Assembly: GCF_000378465.1 (NCBI RefSeq)
Contig: NZ_KB899923.1
Coordinates: 1-64,000 of the forward strand
DNA length: 64,000 nucleotides
DNA from: Elioraea tepidiphila DSM 17972
Lineage (GTDB): Bacteria > Pseudomonadota > Alphaproteobacteria > Acetobacterales > Acetobacteraceae
Reading direction: 5' to 3'
Shown here piece by piece: positions 1 to 8,489 of the stretch. Below the pieces are notes generated by a model. That model had not been told where the DNA came from. It saw only the letters and a list, made by a program, of their open reading frames with translations, and ran no database searches. Positions within the stretch are counted from its first letter, which is position 1, and the number at the start of each line of letters is the position of its first letter. Position numbers and translations under genes: made by a program.

Positions 1-278
1 CGGGCGACGTCGTCGTGCTCGACAATCTCGGCAGTCACAAGGGCGTCGCCGTCCGCCGCGCCATCCGCGCCACCGGCGCCCACCTGCTGTCCCTGCCGCC
101 CTACAGCCCGGACCTGAACCCGATCGAGATGATGTTCGCCAAGCTCAAGACCCTGCTGCGAAAGGCCGACGAGCGATCCATCGCCACCGTATGGCACCGC
201 ATCGGCGCCCTGCTCGGCGAGTTCTCACCCACCGAATGCGCCAACTACTTCCGGCACGCAGGCTATGCTTCACCGTAA
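1..278 (+). CDS. IS630-family transposase, C-terminal part (cut by window edge)
   Basis: The reading frame is open from base 3 to a TAA at 276-278, so only the last ~92 residues are visible. It contains the DDE_3 signature of IS630/Tc1-type transposases: LDNLGSHK carries the second catalytic Asp, and [18 protein letters not shown] carries the third catalytic acid (Glu). The C-terminus ends normally (RHAGYASP), so this end looks intact. Whether the full element is intact cannot be told. I did not find a convincing terminal inverted repeat; the right end should lie in the ~60 bases after the stop. It marks the left edge of an accessory region. Confidence 0.85.
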   Translation, partial: GDVVVLDNLGSHKGVAVRRAIRATGAHLLSLPPYSPDLNPIEMMFAKLKTLLRKADERSIATVWHRIGALLGEFSPTECANYFRHAGYASP

Positions 279-341
279 ATGGATCAGGCTCTAAGCATCC
301 GGCTCGGGCGCCAAGGCGCCTCAGCCGCAGAGGATGGAGCG

Positions 342-482
342 ATGAGCGATCGTGACGTGGTGGTGCGGGCGGGGTTCACGCGGCGGCTGCTGGACCGGCT
401 GCCGGAGCGGGCGGTGCCGGTGCTGAACGGCATCGCCTTCGTGGCGCTCGCGGCCGCGCTGCTCGTGGTGCTGCTCGCCTGA
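342..482 (+). CDS. Small single-pass membrane protein, unknown function
   Basis: A 46-residue ORF starting MSDRDVVVRAG at ATG 342, chosen because GAGGATGGAG lies just upstream. The frame is open back to 279, but that extension overlaps the end of the IS element and has no ribosome site. Residues about 1-27 are charged (Arg-rich), and residues about 28-46 form one hydrophobic helix (NGIAFVALAAALLVVLLA) ending at the stop, suggesting an inner-membrane anchor with a cytoplasmic head. It is convergent with the Tae4-like gene 15 bp away. I recognise no family, and there is no sign that it is an immunity protein, which for Tae4 is usually periplasmic. Confidence 0.5.
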   Translation: MSDRDVVVRAGFTRRLLDRLPERAVPVLNGIAFVALAAALLVVLLA

Positions 483-497
483 CCGGGGGACGGTCGT

Positions 498-1076
498 TCA
501 GGTTGCCGCCCAGAAGAACAGCTTGCCCGGATGGCGGTTGTTGCGGATCGGCGAGCCGTCCGCGACCATGCGGCTGCCGTCGAACAGATCCCAATGGTCG
601 CCGCTCGCGAACACCGAGATCTCCGGCGTATCGGCGCGGAAATCGAGCACGCCGGCGACGAAGGAGGTGAGAACCGCGTTCGCCTTCTTGTCGCCCTCGG
701 TCTGGTAGCAATCCTCGAGATAGAGCACGCCGCGCTTGCCCTCGACGCGCGGCCAGACGACGCTCGATCGTCCCTCGACATCGGCTGCGCCGAACTTCGC
801 CTGCACGCGTGGCAGCAGTTCGGCGGCACGGATGAAGAACAGGTCCAGGAACGTGTCGTTCAGCCCCGGCCCGCCGTTGCCCGCCTTGCGTGCGCCGACC
901 TGTGCCCCCGGCAGGTCGGCGAGGGTGGCATCACCCTCCTGCTTCGATGGCTCTATGCCGAGCGCATAGCTCATGCAGACGGCACAGCGGTTGATCTGCG
1001 GAAAGGCCTTCGCGGCCCAGGGCCGCACGGTCGCGAAACGGGTCTGGAGCTTGTCCCAGGCAATCGGGATCGACAT
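498..1076 (-). CDS. Tae4-like peptidoglycan amidase (type VI secretion effector family)
   Basis: 192 residues. The layout follows Tae4 (T6SS amidase effector 4), which cleaves the D-Glu-mDAP bond of peptidoglycan stem peptides. An AWDKL N-terminus is followed by NRCAVCMSYALG (Cys31 as probable nucleophile, with a second Cys34), then GVLYLEDCYQ at 116-125. GDHWDLFDGSR carries His161 as probable base, Asp173 lies 12 residues later near the spacing seen in Tae4, and FFWAA ends the protein. There is no signal peptide, as expected for a T6SS cargo. It could be cotranscribed with the upstream TSUP permease (gap 85 bp). No T6SS structural gene, VgrG, Hcp, PAAR or Tai4-like immunity gene is visible here. 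Assignment is by motif recognition only. Confidence 0.6.
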   Translation of the reverse strand: MSIPIAWDKLQTRFATVRPWAAKAFPQINRCAVCMSYALGIEPSKQEGDATLADLPGAQVGARKAGNGGPGLNDTFLDLFFIRAAELLPRVQAKFGAADVEGRSSVVWPRVEGKRGVLYLEDCYQTEGDKKANAVLTSFVAGVLDFRADTPEISVFASGDHWDLFDGSRMVADGSPIRNNRHPGKLFFWAAT

Positions 1077-1161
1077 GGCCGGTCGGGGTCCTCGTCAGGT
1101 GGTCGTGGTCATGCGGGTGGTGGTGGTCGAGGCGATGGTGGCGCTGGTCGGTCGGACAGGA

Positions 1162-1926
1162 TTACCCGGCAAGCCCATCATGCAGCAGCTTGATCCCGGC
1201 GAGGAGGAGCAGCGTGAACACCGCGCGATAGAAGATGCGGTCCGAGATCCGCCGCGCGAGCCAGATGCCGAGCAGCACGCCGGCCGGCGCGGTCGGCAGC
1301 AGCACGGCCGAGGTCGCGAGATTGCCGCCATGCAGCTGGCCGAGCAGGGCATAGGGGACGAGCTTCACGTAGTTCACCAGGGTGAAGAACACGACCGTCG
1401 TTGCATTCAATCGCAGGCGCGACAGGCGGCGCGGCAGCAGATAGACCGCGAGCGGCGGCCCGCCGGCATGCGCGAGCGTCGAGGTGAAGCCGGATACCGC
1501 GCTCCAGAACAGCCCCTTCATCGGCGCCTCGCCCGCAGGCGCGTCCGTCGCGCGCACGAGCCGGCTGCGCAGCGCAGCATGCAGGACGAACGCGACCGCG
1601 ATCGCGCCGATCATCGCCTTCACCGCGCGGTCGGAGAGTTCGCCGAACGCGATCGCGCCGAGCATGATGCCGATCAGCGCACCCGGCGTCAGGATCGCCA
1701 TGGTGCGGCGGTCCCAGTCGCGCCGGTAGGCCCAGACGCCGAAAAGATCCATCGCACACAGGATCGGCAGCACGATGCCGGCGGCCTGCGGCGGGGCGAT
1801 CACCAGGCTCATCGCGGGCACCGCGAGATTGCCCCCGCCCGAGGCGAAGCCGCCCTTGCTGATGCCGGTCAGCAGCAGCGCGGGCACGGCGAGCAGGTAG
1901 AACAGCGGGTCGGTGATCGGGGTCAT
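1162..1926 (-). CDS. TSUP (TauE/SafE) family membrane permease
   Basis: 254 residues, about eight hydrophobic segments, typical TSUP length. The N-terminal repeat has the glycine-rich loop GISKGGFASGGGNLAVP (residues 20-36). The C-terminal repeat has a matching SGFTSTLAHAGGPPLAVYLLP loop, the internal duplication typical of sulfite/organosulfonate exporters. It probably moves a small anion (sulfite, sulfoacetate or similar); the substrate cannot be read from sequence. The start at 1926 gives MTPITDPLFYLLAVPALL with no extension. It lies upstream of the Tae4-like gene on the same strand and is unrelated at close range to the second TSUP gene at 3544. Confidence 0.85.
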   Translation of the reverse strand: MTPITDPLFYLLAVPALLLTGISKGGFASGGGNLAVPAMSLVIAPPQAAGIVLPILCAMDLFGVWAYRRDWDRRTMAILTPGALIGIMLGAIAFGELSDRAVKAMIGAIAVAFVLHAALRSRLVRATDAPAGEAPMKGLFWSAVSGFTSTLAHAGGPPLAVYLLPRRLSRLRLNATTVVFFTLVNYVKLVPYALLGQLHGGNLATSAVLLPTAPAGVLLGIWLARRISDRIFYRAVFTLLLLAGIKLLHDGLAG

Positions 1927-2005
1927 GACGGGCGGGACGGTGCGGTGTATCGCACGGAACGCCCGAGGCGTCGCCGTGGGCTGGACCGGTCCCGGGACGT
2001 CGTGG

Positions 2006-3397
2006 CTAAGGGGTCGTCATTCCGGACGCCGTGTGCGTTCCGGCGAGGGTCGGCGTGCGGCGTGCGTCGGCACGGCGTGGCCAGCAACTGGCAGCGGCGA
2101 CGATCACCCCGCCGAGCAGCATCAGCCCCGCCGGAACCAGCCACTTCATCCGGTAAAGGTGCGGCTCCAGCGCGCTGTGCCAGAGCCCGAAGGCCCGCAG
2201 ACCGGAGTGGTAGCTCTCGCGCCCGAGCGGATCGATATGGTTCGTCGCGCTGTCGAGATACGCGTTGACGAGCATGTCCTCGAAGGCGGCCAGGATGTCC
2301 GGTTCGAGGGGGAAAGACCGGATCACGGGGCCGTAGGCCTCACGGAGGAGGTCCTCGCGCTTCTGCAGGGTCGGCAGATCGTAGGGGATCACGATCCCCA
2401 GATCAGGGTCGAAGATATGCCAGACGCCCGAGCCGATTTCCGCCGTAACCACGACGTGGCCGAACAGCGTCACCATCCGCGCATCGATCCTGCGCTCCCG
2501 CAGGATCCCGACCAGCGCCGACGAGACGTGTCCGCACGTTCCGACTCCGCGTTCGATCGTTTTCCACGGATCCCAGAAGATGTACTCGGCGAAGGCCGGA
2601 TCAACTTGGCCGAGCAGGCGGATCAGCCAATTCTCCCAGGCCGGCACGACGATGCGGAACTCGCGAAAACGCGACTCGGTCCAGAAATGCAGCACCGATC
2701 CGGCGATGGCGTCGTTCGCGCGGTTCGCGAAGCTGAGCGGCGTGTCGTCAGCGCGCCATTCGAGCAGTTGGGCCGCCTCCTCGTAGCTGTATCTCAGATC
2801 GCCGGGCCCGTAGTTGCTCTGCATCTCTGTCAATGTGGGTGAGCGCAACGGCATGAAGAGGCCGACGAGATTGGCACCCATGAGGAGGGCCCCGGGGACG
2901 AGCGGGATGACGCCGACGACGGCCACGGCACGGCGCGCCGTGGTCGCAAAAGCGGCCCCAAGCCCGAATATGACCGGCAGGGCGAGCACGGCGATCAGCA
3001 GTTCGGGGGTTGCGCGTACCGGATAGCGCACGAAGGTCGGCTCCTGAGCAACTCTCGGGTCGGCGTTGTCGGGCCTGCTCCATGTCAGATAGGTGTTCCC
3101 GGACGCGCACCGACCGGAGCCGTGACGTGCAACCTGAGGCGCGTCGGCAGTGCAGCGATGCCACGATCCCGAAATGAGTACCTGAAGCGCCGCTGCTTCG
3201 GGGGGCGCGACCGTGAAGAAGGGGGCGTAGAGCGTCGGGATGGGATTTCGGTATGCCAGCCCGCCGCCCGCGCTGGTCTCGGTCGGGTCCAAAGGCTCCG
3301 TGACGCGGATCAGGTCGAACCGCGTCGCCATCAGCACCAGTGTCGCCACGACGCCCGCAACGGCGAGCGTCGCGAGGGTCCGCCGGAGGAGATTCAT
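2006..3397 (-). CDS. Membrane protein with transglutaminase-like cysteine-protease fold domain
   Basis: 463 residues from ATG 3397 (MNLLRRTLATLAVAG). The open frame reaches 3451, but this start places a membrane helix at residues ~6-24. A periplasmic-looking stretch follows, then two helices at ~132-152 and ~156-182, a soluble domain at ~200-400 and a last helix near 418-438. The soluble domain has a papain-like triad: GVGTCGHVSSALVGILRERR (Cys288), TLFGHVVV (His314) and WHIFDPDLG (Asp330 or 332), the pattern of transglutaminase-core proteins, where a predicted protease or acyl-transferase active site is usual. Substrate unknown. It sits between two oppositely oriented TSUP permeases, with no overlap. 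The domain is confident; the biological role is not. Confidence 0.75.
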   Translation of the reverse strand: MNLLRRTLATLAVAGVVATLVLMATRFDLIRVTEPLDPTETSAGGGLAYRNPIPTLYAPFFTVAPPEAAALQVLISGSWHRCTADAPQVARHGSGRCASGNTYLTWSRPDNADPRVAQEPTFVRYPVRATPELLIAVLALPVIFGLGAAFATTARRAVAVVGVIPLVPGALLMGANLVGLFMPLRSPTLTEMQSNYGPGDLRYSYEEAAQLLEWRADDTPLSFANRANDAIAGSVLHFWTESRFREFRIVVPAWENWLIRLLGQVDPAFAEYIFWDPWKTIERGVGTCGHVSSALVGILRERRIDARMVTLFGHVVVTAEIGSGVWHIFDPDLGIVIPYDLPTLQKREDLLREAYGPVIRSFPLEPDILAAFEDMLVNAYLDSATNHIDPLGRESYHSGLRAFGLWHSALEPHLYRMKWLVPAGLMLLGGVIVAAASCWPRRADARRTPTLAGTHTASGMTTP

Positions 3398-3543
3398 CGT
3401 CTGCCCGGACGGTTGCACACGTCCAGGAGGTATCGGCTCGCGGCAACGCAACGGTCAAGCGGCGTCCGCGGGACGTCGGGATGTCGGTTCACCGATGGCT
3501 CTGCGGGCGGAGATCGCGGACACTGATCGTGGTTCACCCACCC

Positions 3544-4371
3544 ATGACCCTGCACGACCCGCTCTGGCTCGCCGTACTCGCCGCCGCGATGGCGGTGACG
3601 GGGCTGGTCGCCGGGTTGCTCGCCGGGCTGTTCGGCGTCGGCGGCGGGATCGTGATCGTGCCGGTGCTGTCCTATGTGCTGCCGCCCTTGGGCATCGACC
3701 CAGCGATCCAGCAGAAGCTCGCGGTCTCGACCTCGCTCGCCACCATCATCCCGACCTCGATCGTCTCGGCGCGCAAGCACCACGCCAAGGGGGCGATCGA
3801 CATGCCGCTGCTGCGCGGCCTGATCCCCTCGCTGTTCGCCGGCACGCTGGTCGGCGCGGCGCTGATCGTCGTGCTGCACGGTGAGGCCCTGACGCTCGTC
3901 TTCGCCTTCGTCGCGCTACTGGTGGCGGTCAATCTCGGCATGACCGGGCTCGATTGGCGACTGCGTGACCGCTTCCCGGACGGCGCGGCCCGGCACGCGA
4001 TCGGCGCGGCGATGGGTGCGGTTTCGGCGGTGATGGGGATCGGTGGCGGCACCGTCGGGGTGCCGACCATGAGCATGTTCGGCACGCCGATCCGCAACGC
4101 CGTCGCGACCGCCGCGGCGTTCGGCATCGTCATCTCGGTCCCGGCGACCGTGATCGCGATCGCCGGCGGCTGGGGCGAGCCGCGCATGCCGCCCTACAGC
4201 CTGGGCTACGTGAACCTGATCGGCTTCGCGCTGATCGCCTCGGGCTCGATCCTGGCAGCACCCTGGGGCGCGCAGCTCGCCCACACCCTTCCGCCCCTGC
4301 TGCTGAAGCGCCTGTTCGCCCTGTTCCTGATGCTCACCAGCGTGCGGATGTTCTGGCGCAGTCTGGCGTGA
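3544..4371 (+). CDS. TSUP (TauE/SafE) family membrane permease, second copy
   Basis: 275 residues from ATG 3544 (MTLHDPLWLAVLAAAMAVTG). About eight hydrophobic segments in two homologous halves. The first half carries LFGVGGGIVIVPVLSYVLP and the second VMGIGGGTVGVPTMS, the hallmark glycine-rich loops of TSUP anion exporters. The upstream open frame (to 3340) has no membrane character and was left out. It is not closely similar to the permease at 1162-1926, so this is not a recent duplication. It is divergent from the transglutaminase-like gene across a 146-bp gap, which probably holds both promoters, although I see no clean -35/-10. Confidence 0.85.
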   Translation: MTLHDPLWLAVLAAAMAVTGLVAGLLAGLFGVGGGIVIVPVLSYVLPPLGIDPAIQQKLAVSTSLATIIPTSIVSARKHHAKGAIDMPLLRGLIPSLFAGTLVGAALIVVLHGEALTLVFAFVALLVAVNLGMTGLDWRLRDRFPDGAARHAIGAAMGAVSAVMGIGGGTVGVPTMSMFGTPIRNAVATAAAFGIVISVPATVIAIAGGWGEPRMPPYSLGYVNLIGFALIASGSILAAPWGAQLAHTLPPLLLKRLFALFLMLTSVRMFWRSLA

Positions 4372-4412
4372 GGCCCGGTGGCCAACGGCTCGACCTCTGG
4401 CAGGCGGGCGTC

Positions 4413-4495
4413 GGCGCGCAGGGCTCGTGTGGCGAGCGCGCGCCGAGGAAAGACAACGCCCTGTGCACGAGGGTGAAGCATTCCGGCGCGGGGTA
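4413..4495. repeat. Structured intergenic repeat, copy 1 (core hairpin plus degenerate 3' part)
   Basis: The core hairpin has GGCGCGC at 4413-4419 pairing with GCGCGCC at 4438-4444. An inner GCTCG/CGAGC pair surrounds a TGTGG loop. The downstream stretch to ~4495 (CACGAGGGTGAAGC, then GGCGCGGGGTATG) resembles the third hairpin of the copy at 17155-17197 but no longer pairs perfectly. It lies in the 212-bp gap between the TSUP gene and the glycerophosphodiesterase, so it does not follow the stop codon directly as the other two copies do. Copies 2 and 3 are at 17070 and 48553. Confidence 0.6.
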
Positions 4496-4583
4496 TGGGC
4501 CGATCAGGCGGGGCGTGGCCAAGTCGTCGGCGATGCGCTATCGGATGCGCCAGGCGGCGACGGCAGAGGACAAGGGGAGAGCC

Positions 4584-5579
4584 ATGTCGGTGGTGCGCGC
4601 CGTGGCCGTGGCGTTCGCTGCGGCCCTGGTGTCGGTCGGAGGGGACGGCATGGCGTTCGACGTTCAGGGGCATCGCGGCGCGCGCGGGCTGGCGCCGGAG
4701 AATACGCTCGCGGGATTCGCCCGCGCGCTCGAGATCGGCGTGACCACGCTGGAGATGGATGTCGCGGTGACGGCCGACGGCGTGGTGGTGGTGAGCCACG
4801 ATCCGGCGCTGAACCCGGACATCACGCGCGGACCGGACGGGCAGTTCATCGCGCCGCCCGGCGCGCCGATCCGCTCGCTCACCCTCGATCAGCTCCGGCG
4901 TTACGACGTCGGCCGGATCCGGCCCGGCAGCCGCTACGCTGCGCTCTATCCCGAGCAGGTGCCGGTCGACGGCGAGCGGATCCCCACCCTGGCGGAAGTG
5001 CTCGCGCTCACCCGCCGGCTCGGCGCCGAGGCGGTCCGGTTCAACATCGAGACGAAGGTGTTTCCCGACCGGCCCGGCCTGACGGTCGCGCCGGAGGAGA
5101 TGGCCGCGCGTCTGGTCGCGGTGCTGGACGAGGCGGGCGTCGTGTCGCGCGCGATCGTGCAGTCCTTCGACTGGCGTGTGCTCGCGTGGTTCCAGGCGAA
5201 CCGGCCTGATGTCACGCTCGCCTGGCTGACCTCGGCCCATGGCGGCGCGGACACCGTCTCGCCGCGTGGCGGGCGGCCCTCGCCGTGGCTGGCCGGGCAC
5301 GATCCGGCGGCGCATGGCGGCTCGGTGCCGCGCATGGTCCACGCGGCGGGCGGGCGGCTCTGGTCGCCGGACCACCGCAGTCTGAGAGAGGATGAGGTGG
5401 CCGAGGCGCGGGCGCTCGGCCTGACGGTGATCCCCTGGACCGTGAACGATCCGACGGCGATGGACCGGCTGATCGCCTGGGGTGTGGACGGGATCATCAC
5501 GGACTATCCCGACCGGCTGCGCGCGGTGCTGGCGCGTCGGGGCATGGCGCTGCCGGCGCCGGTCCCGTCAGCCCGCTGA
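4584..5579 (+). CDS. Glycerophosphodiester phosphodiesterase, probably exported
   Basis: 331 residues from ATG 4584, preceded by AAGGGGAGAG. It hydrolyses glycerophosphodiesters to glycerol-3-phosphate and an alcohol. Residues 1-23 (MSVVRAVAVAFAAALVSVGG) look like a signal peptide, so the enzyme is likely periplasmic (GlpQ-like). The GDPD barrel signature is clear: QGHRGARGLAPENT (His30, Glu39-Asn40), LEMDV (Glu57 and Asp59, metal ligands) and SHDP (His72, general acid). FNIETKVFP and the C-terminal WTVNDP and GVDGIITDYPDRL strands complete the barrel. The 3' end overlaps the convergent gene at 5568 by 12 bp. I do not assign glpQ because no glycerol-phosphate transport genes are adjacent. Confidence 0.9.
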   Translation: MSVVRAVAVAFAAALVSVGGDGMAFDVQGHRGARGLAPENTLAGFARALEIGVTTLEMDVAVTADGVVVVSHDPALNPDITRGPDGQFIAPPGAPIRSLTLDQLRRYDVGRIRPGSRYAALYPEQVPVDGERIPTLAEVLALTRRLGAEAVRFNIETKVFPDRPGLTVAPEEMAARLVAVLDEAGVVSRAIVQSFDWRVLAWFQANRPDVTLAWLTSAHGGADTVSPRGGRPSPWLAGHDPAAHGGSVPRMVHAAGGRLWSPDHRSLREDEVAEARALGLTVIPWTVNDPTAMDRLIAWGVDGIITDYPDRLRAVLARRGMALPAPVPSAR

Positions 5580-6215
5580 GGGGTCCGCGGGGCCGAAGAA
5601 ATTGGCCGCCGAGGTCAGCCGCGTCATCAGCGCGCGCATGGCCGGCGCCTCGTAGCCGCGCTCGGCCGTCAGCGCGCCCATCGGACAGAAGAACTCGTGC
5701 GCGTGCGGCACCTGGCTGCGCGCGAACGGCTCGTAATGCTTGTCCTTCAGCCCGTAGAGCACGCGGATGTCGCGCACCGGCAGGCTGAGCGGGCCGGTCG
5801 GTTCGGCCTTGAGCACGCCGGTGAGCCGCCAGCGCGGCGTGGGATCGTCCGCCATGGCCGGGGCGAGCAGCCAGGGCAGGGGGCAGACGGCGAGCAGCGA
5901 ATGGGTCGAGGGGGCGAAGCGGCTGCGCTTGTCGAGCAGGTTCTGGAACGACGAGCAGGCCTCGACCGCGACCACGTCGCACCAGGGCTCGTCCGGGGTG
6001 CCGCCGAACTGCAGCCACATCCCGTCCGGCAGGGTCTTCAGTCGGTCGGTGCCGGGCAGCTTCAGGAAGGGCGAGACGGCGGCGGCGGCGTCGGACGGGC
6101 GGCCGCGCAGGACCCTCGGCGGACTGCTCATCCTCGCCCATAGGCCGGGCGGGTGCTGAGGCCATTTGCGCAGCTGATGCCGCACCAGCGCATCCAGGCT
6201 TGCGTACCGCTCCAT
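5568..6215 (-). CDS. Uncharacterised 215-residue soluble protein
   Basis: Start at ATG 6215 (MERYASLDALVRHQLRKW) is favoured by GAGGAGG eight bases upstream. The frame is also open to 6350, but that extension is Cys- and Ser-rich and runs through the A+T-rich island. No signal peptide or membrane helix. Visible features are a central WLQFGGTPDEPWCDVVAVEA stretch and a Cys-Ser-Ser/Arg-Ser-Arg loop. A hydrophobic LLAVCPLPWLLAP segment and a C-terminal HEFFCPMG motif follow. The Asp-x3-Glu spacing in DVVAVEA faintly recalls PD-(D/E)XK nucleases, but the lysine is missing, so I do not make that call. Codon use matches the neighbours. Function unknown. Confidence 0.6.
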   Translation of the reverse strand: MERYASLDALVRHQLRKWPQHPPGLWARMSSPPRVLRGRPSDAAAAVSPFLKLPGTDRLKTLPDGMWLQFGGTPDEPWCDVVAVEACSSFQNLLDKRSRFAPSTHSLLAVCPLPWLLAPAMADDPTPRWRLTGVLKAEPTGPLSLPVRDIRVLYGLKDKHYEPFARSQVPHAHEFFCPMGALTAERGYEAPAMRALMTRLTSAANFFGPADPSAG

Positions 6216-6582
6216 GAGTCCAGCCTCCTCGGACGGGCACTGACTACAACTGTCCTCAGTTTGTGGACAACCGTGAGGAAAGTGCAAGTGGGAAGAATCA
6301 ACCTCTGATAGAAATTTCACGGTACGTCCAACATAGGCCTGGTCGCTCAAATCCCTTCAGCCGTGGGTTATCCACACCGCGAGATGCCTTCGCGGCAGCC
6401 GTCAGCAAGGAAAAGCTGGAACATCCTGGGGATAGCGTGAATGGGTCGCTATCCGAACGTCATGTTCGCCAAAAACGCGAGTCCGCGTCAAGCAGAACAC
6501 GCCAATGGTGCATGTCGTGAGTCAGGCTCATCGGATGGGACGTGATTCCTTGTGACGGTCTGTGCCGCGACCCCCGAACGCA
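6216..6582. other. A+T-rich intergenic island with two DnaA-box-like sites
   Basis: About 370 bases without a convincing gene, between the unknown protein and citrate synthase. The stretch ~6270-6480 is visibly poorer in G+C than its surroundings. It contains a perfect DnaA box, TTATCCACA, at 6368-6376 on the plus strand. A one-mismatch box, TTGTCCACA, lies on the minus strand at 6262-6270, 98 bp away and facing it. No iteron array or CtrA full site (TTAA-N7-TTAA) was seen. An 85-codon GTG-started frame at 6263-6520 has no ribosome site and no protein-like features. It could be a DnaA-responsive promoter region, a relic of a replicon, or chance. Confidence 0.4.
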
Positions 6583-6608
6583 GCGCGCCGCCCGAATGGG
6601 CGGCGCGC
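6583..6608 (-). terminator. Hairpin terminator downstream of citrate synthase
   Basis: A perfect 11-bp stem, GCGCGCCGCCC (6583-6593) with GGGCGGCGCGC (6598-6608), around a GAAT tetraloop, 21 bp beyond the citrate synthase stop. There is no U-tract on the minus strand after it, so it may work with Rho or as a 3'-end stabiliser. Confidence 0.55.
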
Positions 6609-6629
6609 CGGCAGTCCAGGAGCGCGCGA

Positions 6630-7946
<1,317 letters not shown>

Positions 7947-8210
7947 GGCGGCCTTCCGCGTCGGCGCCGGCGCTCGAGCGCCCGCGCTCCTGGCATGGAT
8001 TGATGGCCGCACCATACGCCGAGCCCTCGGGGCGGGCAATCTTCTGCACCGCAGCATTCGCGCGGAGCGTGGCTCGACAGGCGCCTCCGCTGGGCTAAGC
8101 TCACGTCATGATGGATCGCGTGGTCCATGGCGGGCGGCGAATTCGCTGCCCGGTCCCCGACCGGGGGGCCGGGCCGCGTCTCCTTGTCACTCGCCTGCCA
8201 GGATCATGCC

Positions 8211-8483
8211 ATGACCGCCCTCGATCACGACCGCCCTGCCGATGACGTCCTGCGCGTCCGGCGCTTCACCGTCCTTGCCGATGCCGAGCCCGGGCTTCTG
8301 CCCCGGCTGATCGAGCCGTTGGCCAAGCGGGGGCTCGTCCCGCGCCGCCTCGAGGTGGTCGCCGAGGACGCGACCATGCGCCTGAGCCTCAGTGTCGAAC
8401 TCGATGGCGGGGCCGCCTCGCTCCTCGGGGCCTCGCTGCGTGCGATCGTCGGGGTCAGAACCGTGCTGGCCGAGCCGGCCTGA
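8211..8483 (+). CDS. Small ACT-domain protein
   Basis: 90 residues from ATG 8211 (MTALDHDRPADD). Nearly the whole chain is one ACT fold: strand RRFTVLADAEPGLLPRL, helix IEPLAKRG, strand RLEVVAEDATMRLSLSVEL, helix and last strand VRTVL. This is the layout of small regulatory subunits such as acetolactate synthase IlvM/IlvN, where ACT binds an amino acid at a dimer interface. The glycine usually found after the first strand (DxxG) is kept as DAEPG. No acetolactate synthase large subunit lies nearby, so its partner is unknown. It ends 6 bp from the convergent BASS-type gene. Confidence 0.7.
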   Translation: MTALDHDRPADDVLRVRRFTVLADAEPGLLPRLIEPLAKRGLVPRRLEVVAEDATMRLSLSVELDGGAASLLGASLRAIVGVRTVLAEPA

Positions 8484-8489
8484 GCCTGC

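Noticed and set aside
498-1076. Complete T6SS effector-immunity pair including the small membrane protein at 342-482
   Set aside because: The small protein is convergent, has no signal peptide and no Tai4 features, so pairing is not supported.
6216-6350. N-terminal extension of the 5568-6215 gene to 6350
   Set aside because: The shorter start has a strong GAGGAGG site; the extension is Cys/Ser-rich and lies in the A+T-rich island.
6263-6520. 85-codon plus-strand ORF in the A+T-rich island
   Set aside because: GTG start without ribosome site, hydrophilic featureless sequence, and overlap with the DnaA-box region; more likely non-coding.
8127-8210. Longer start for the ACT-domain protein
   Set aside because: The added 28 residues are Gly/Pro/Arg-rich and outside the ACT fold; ATG 8211 begins just before the first strand.
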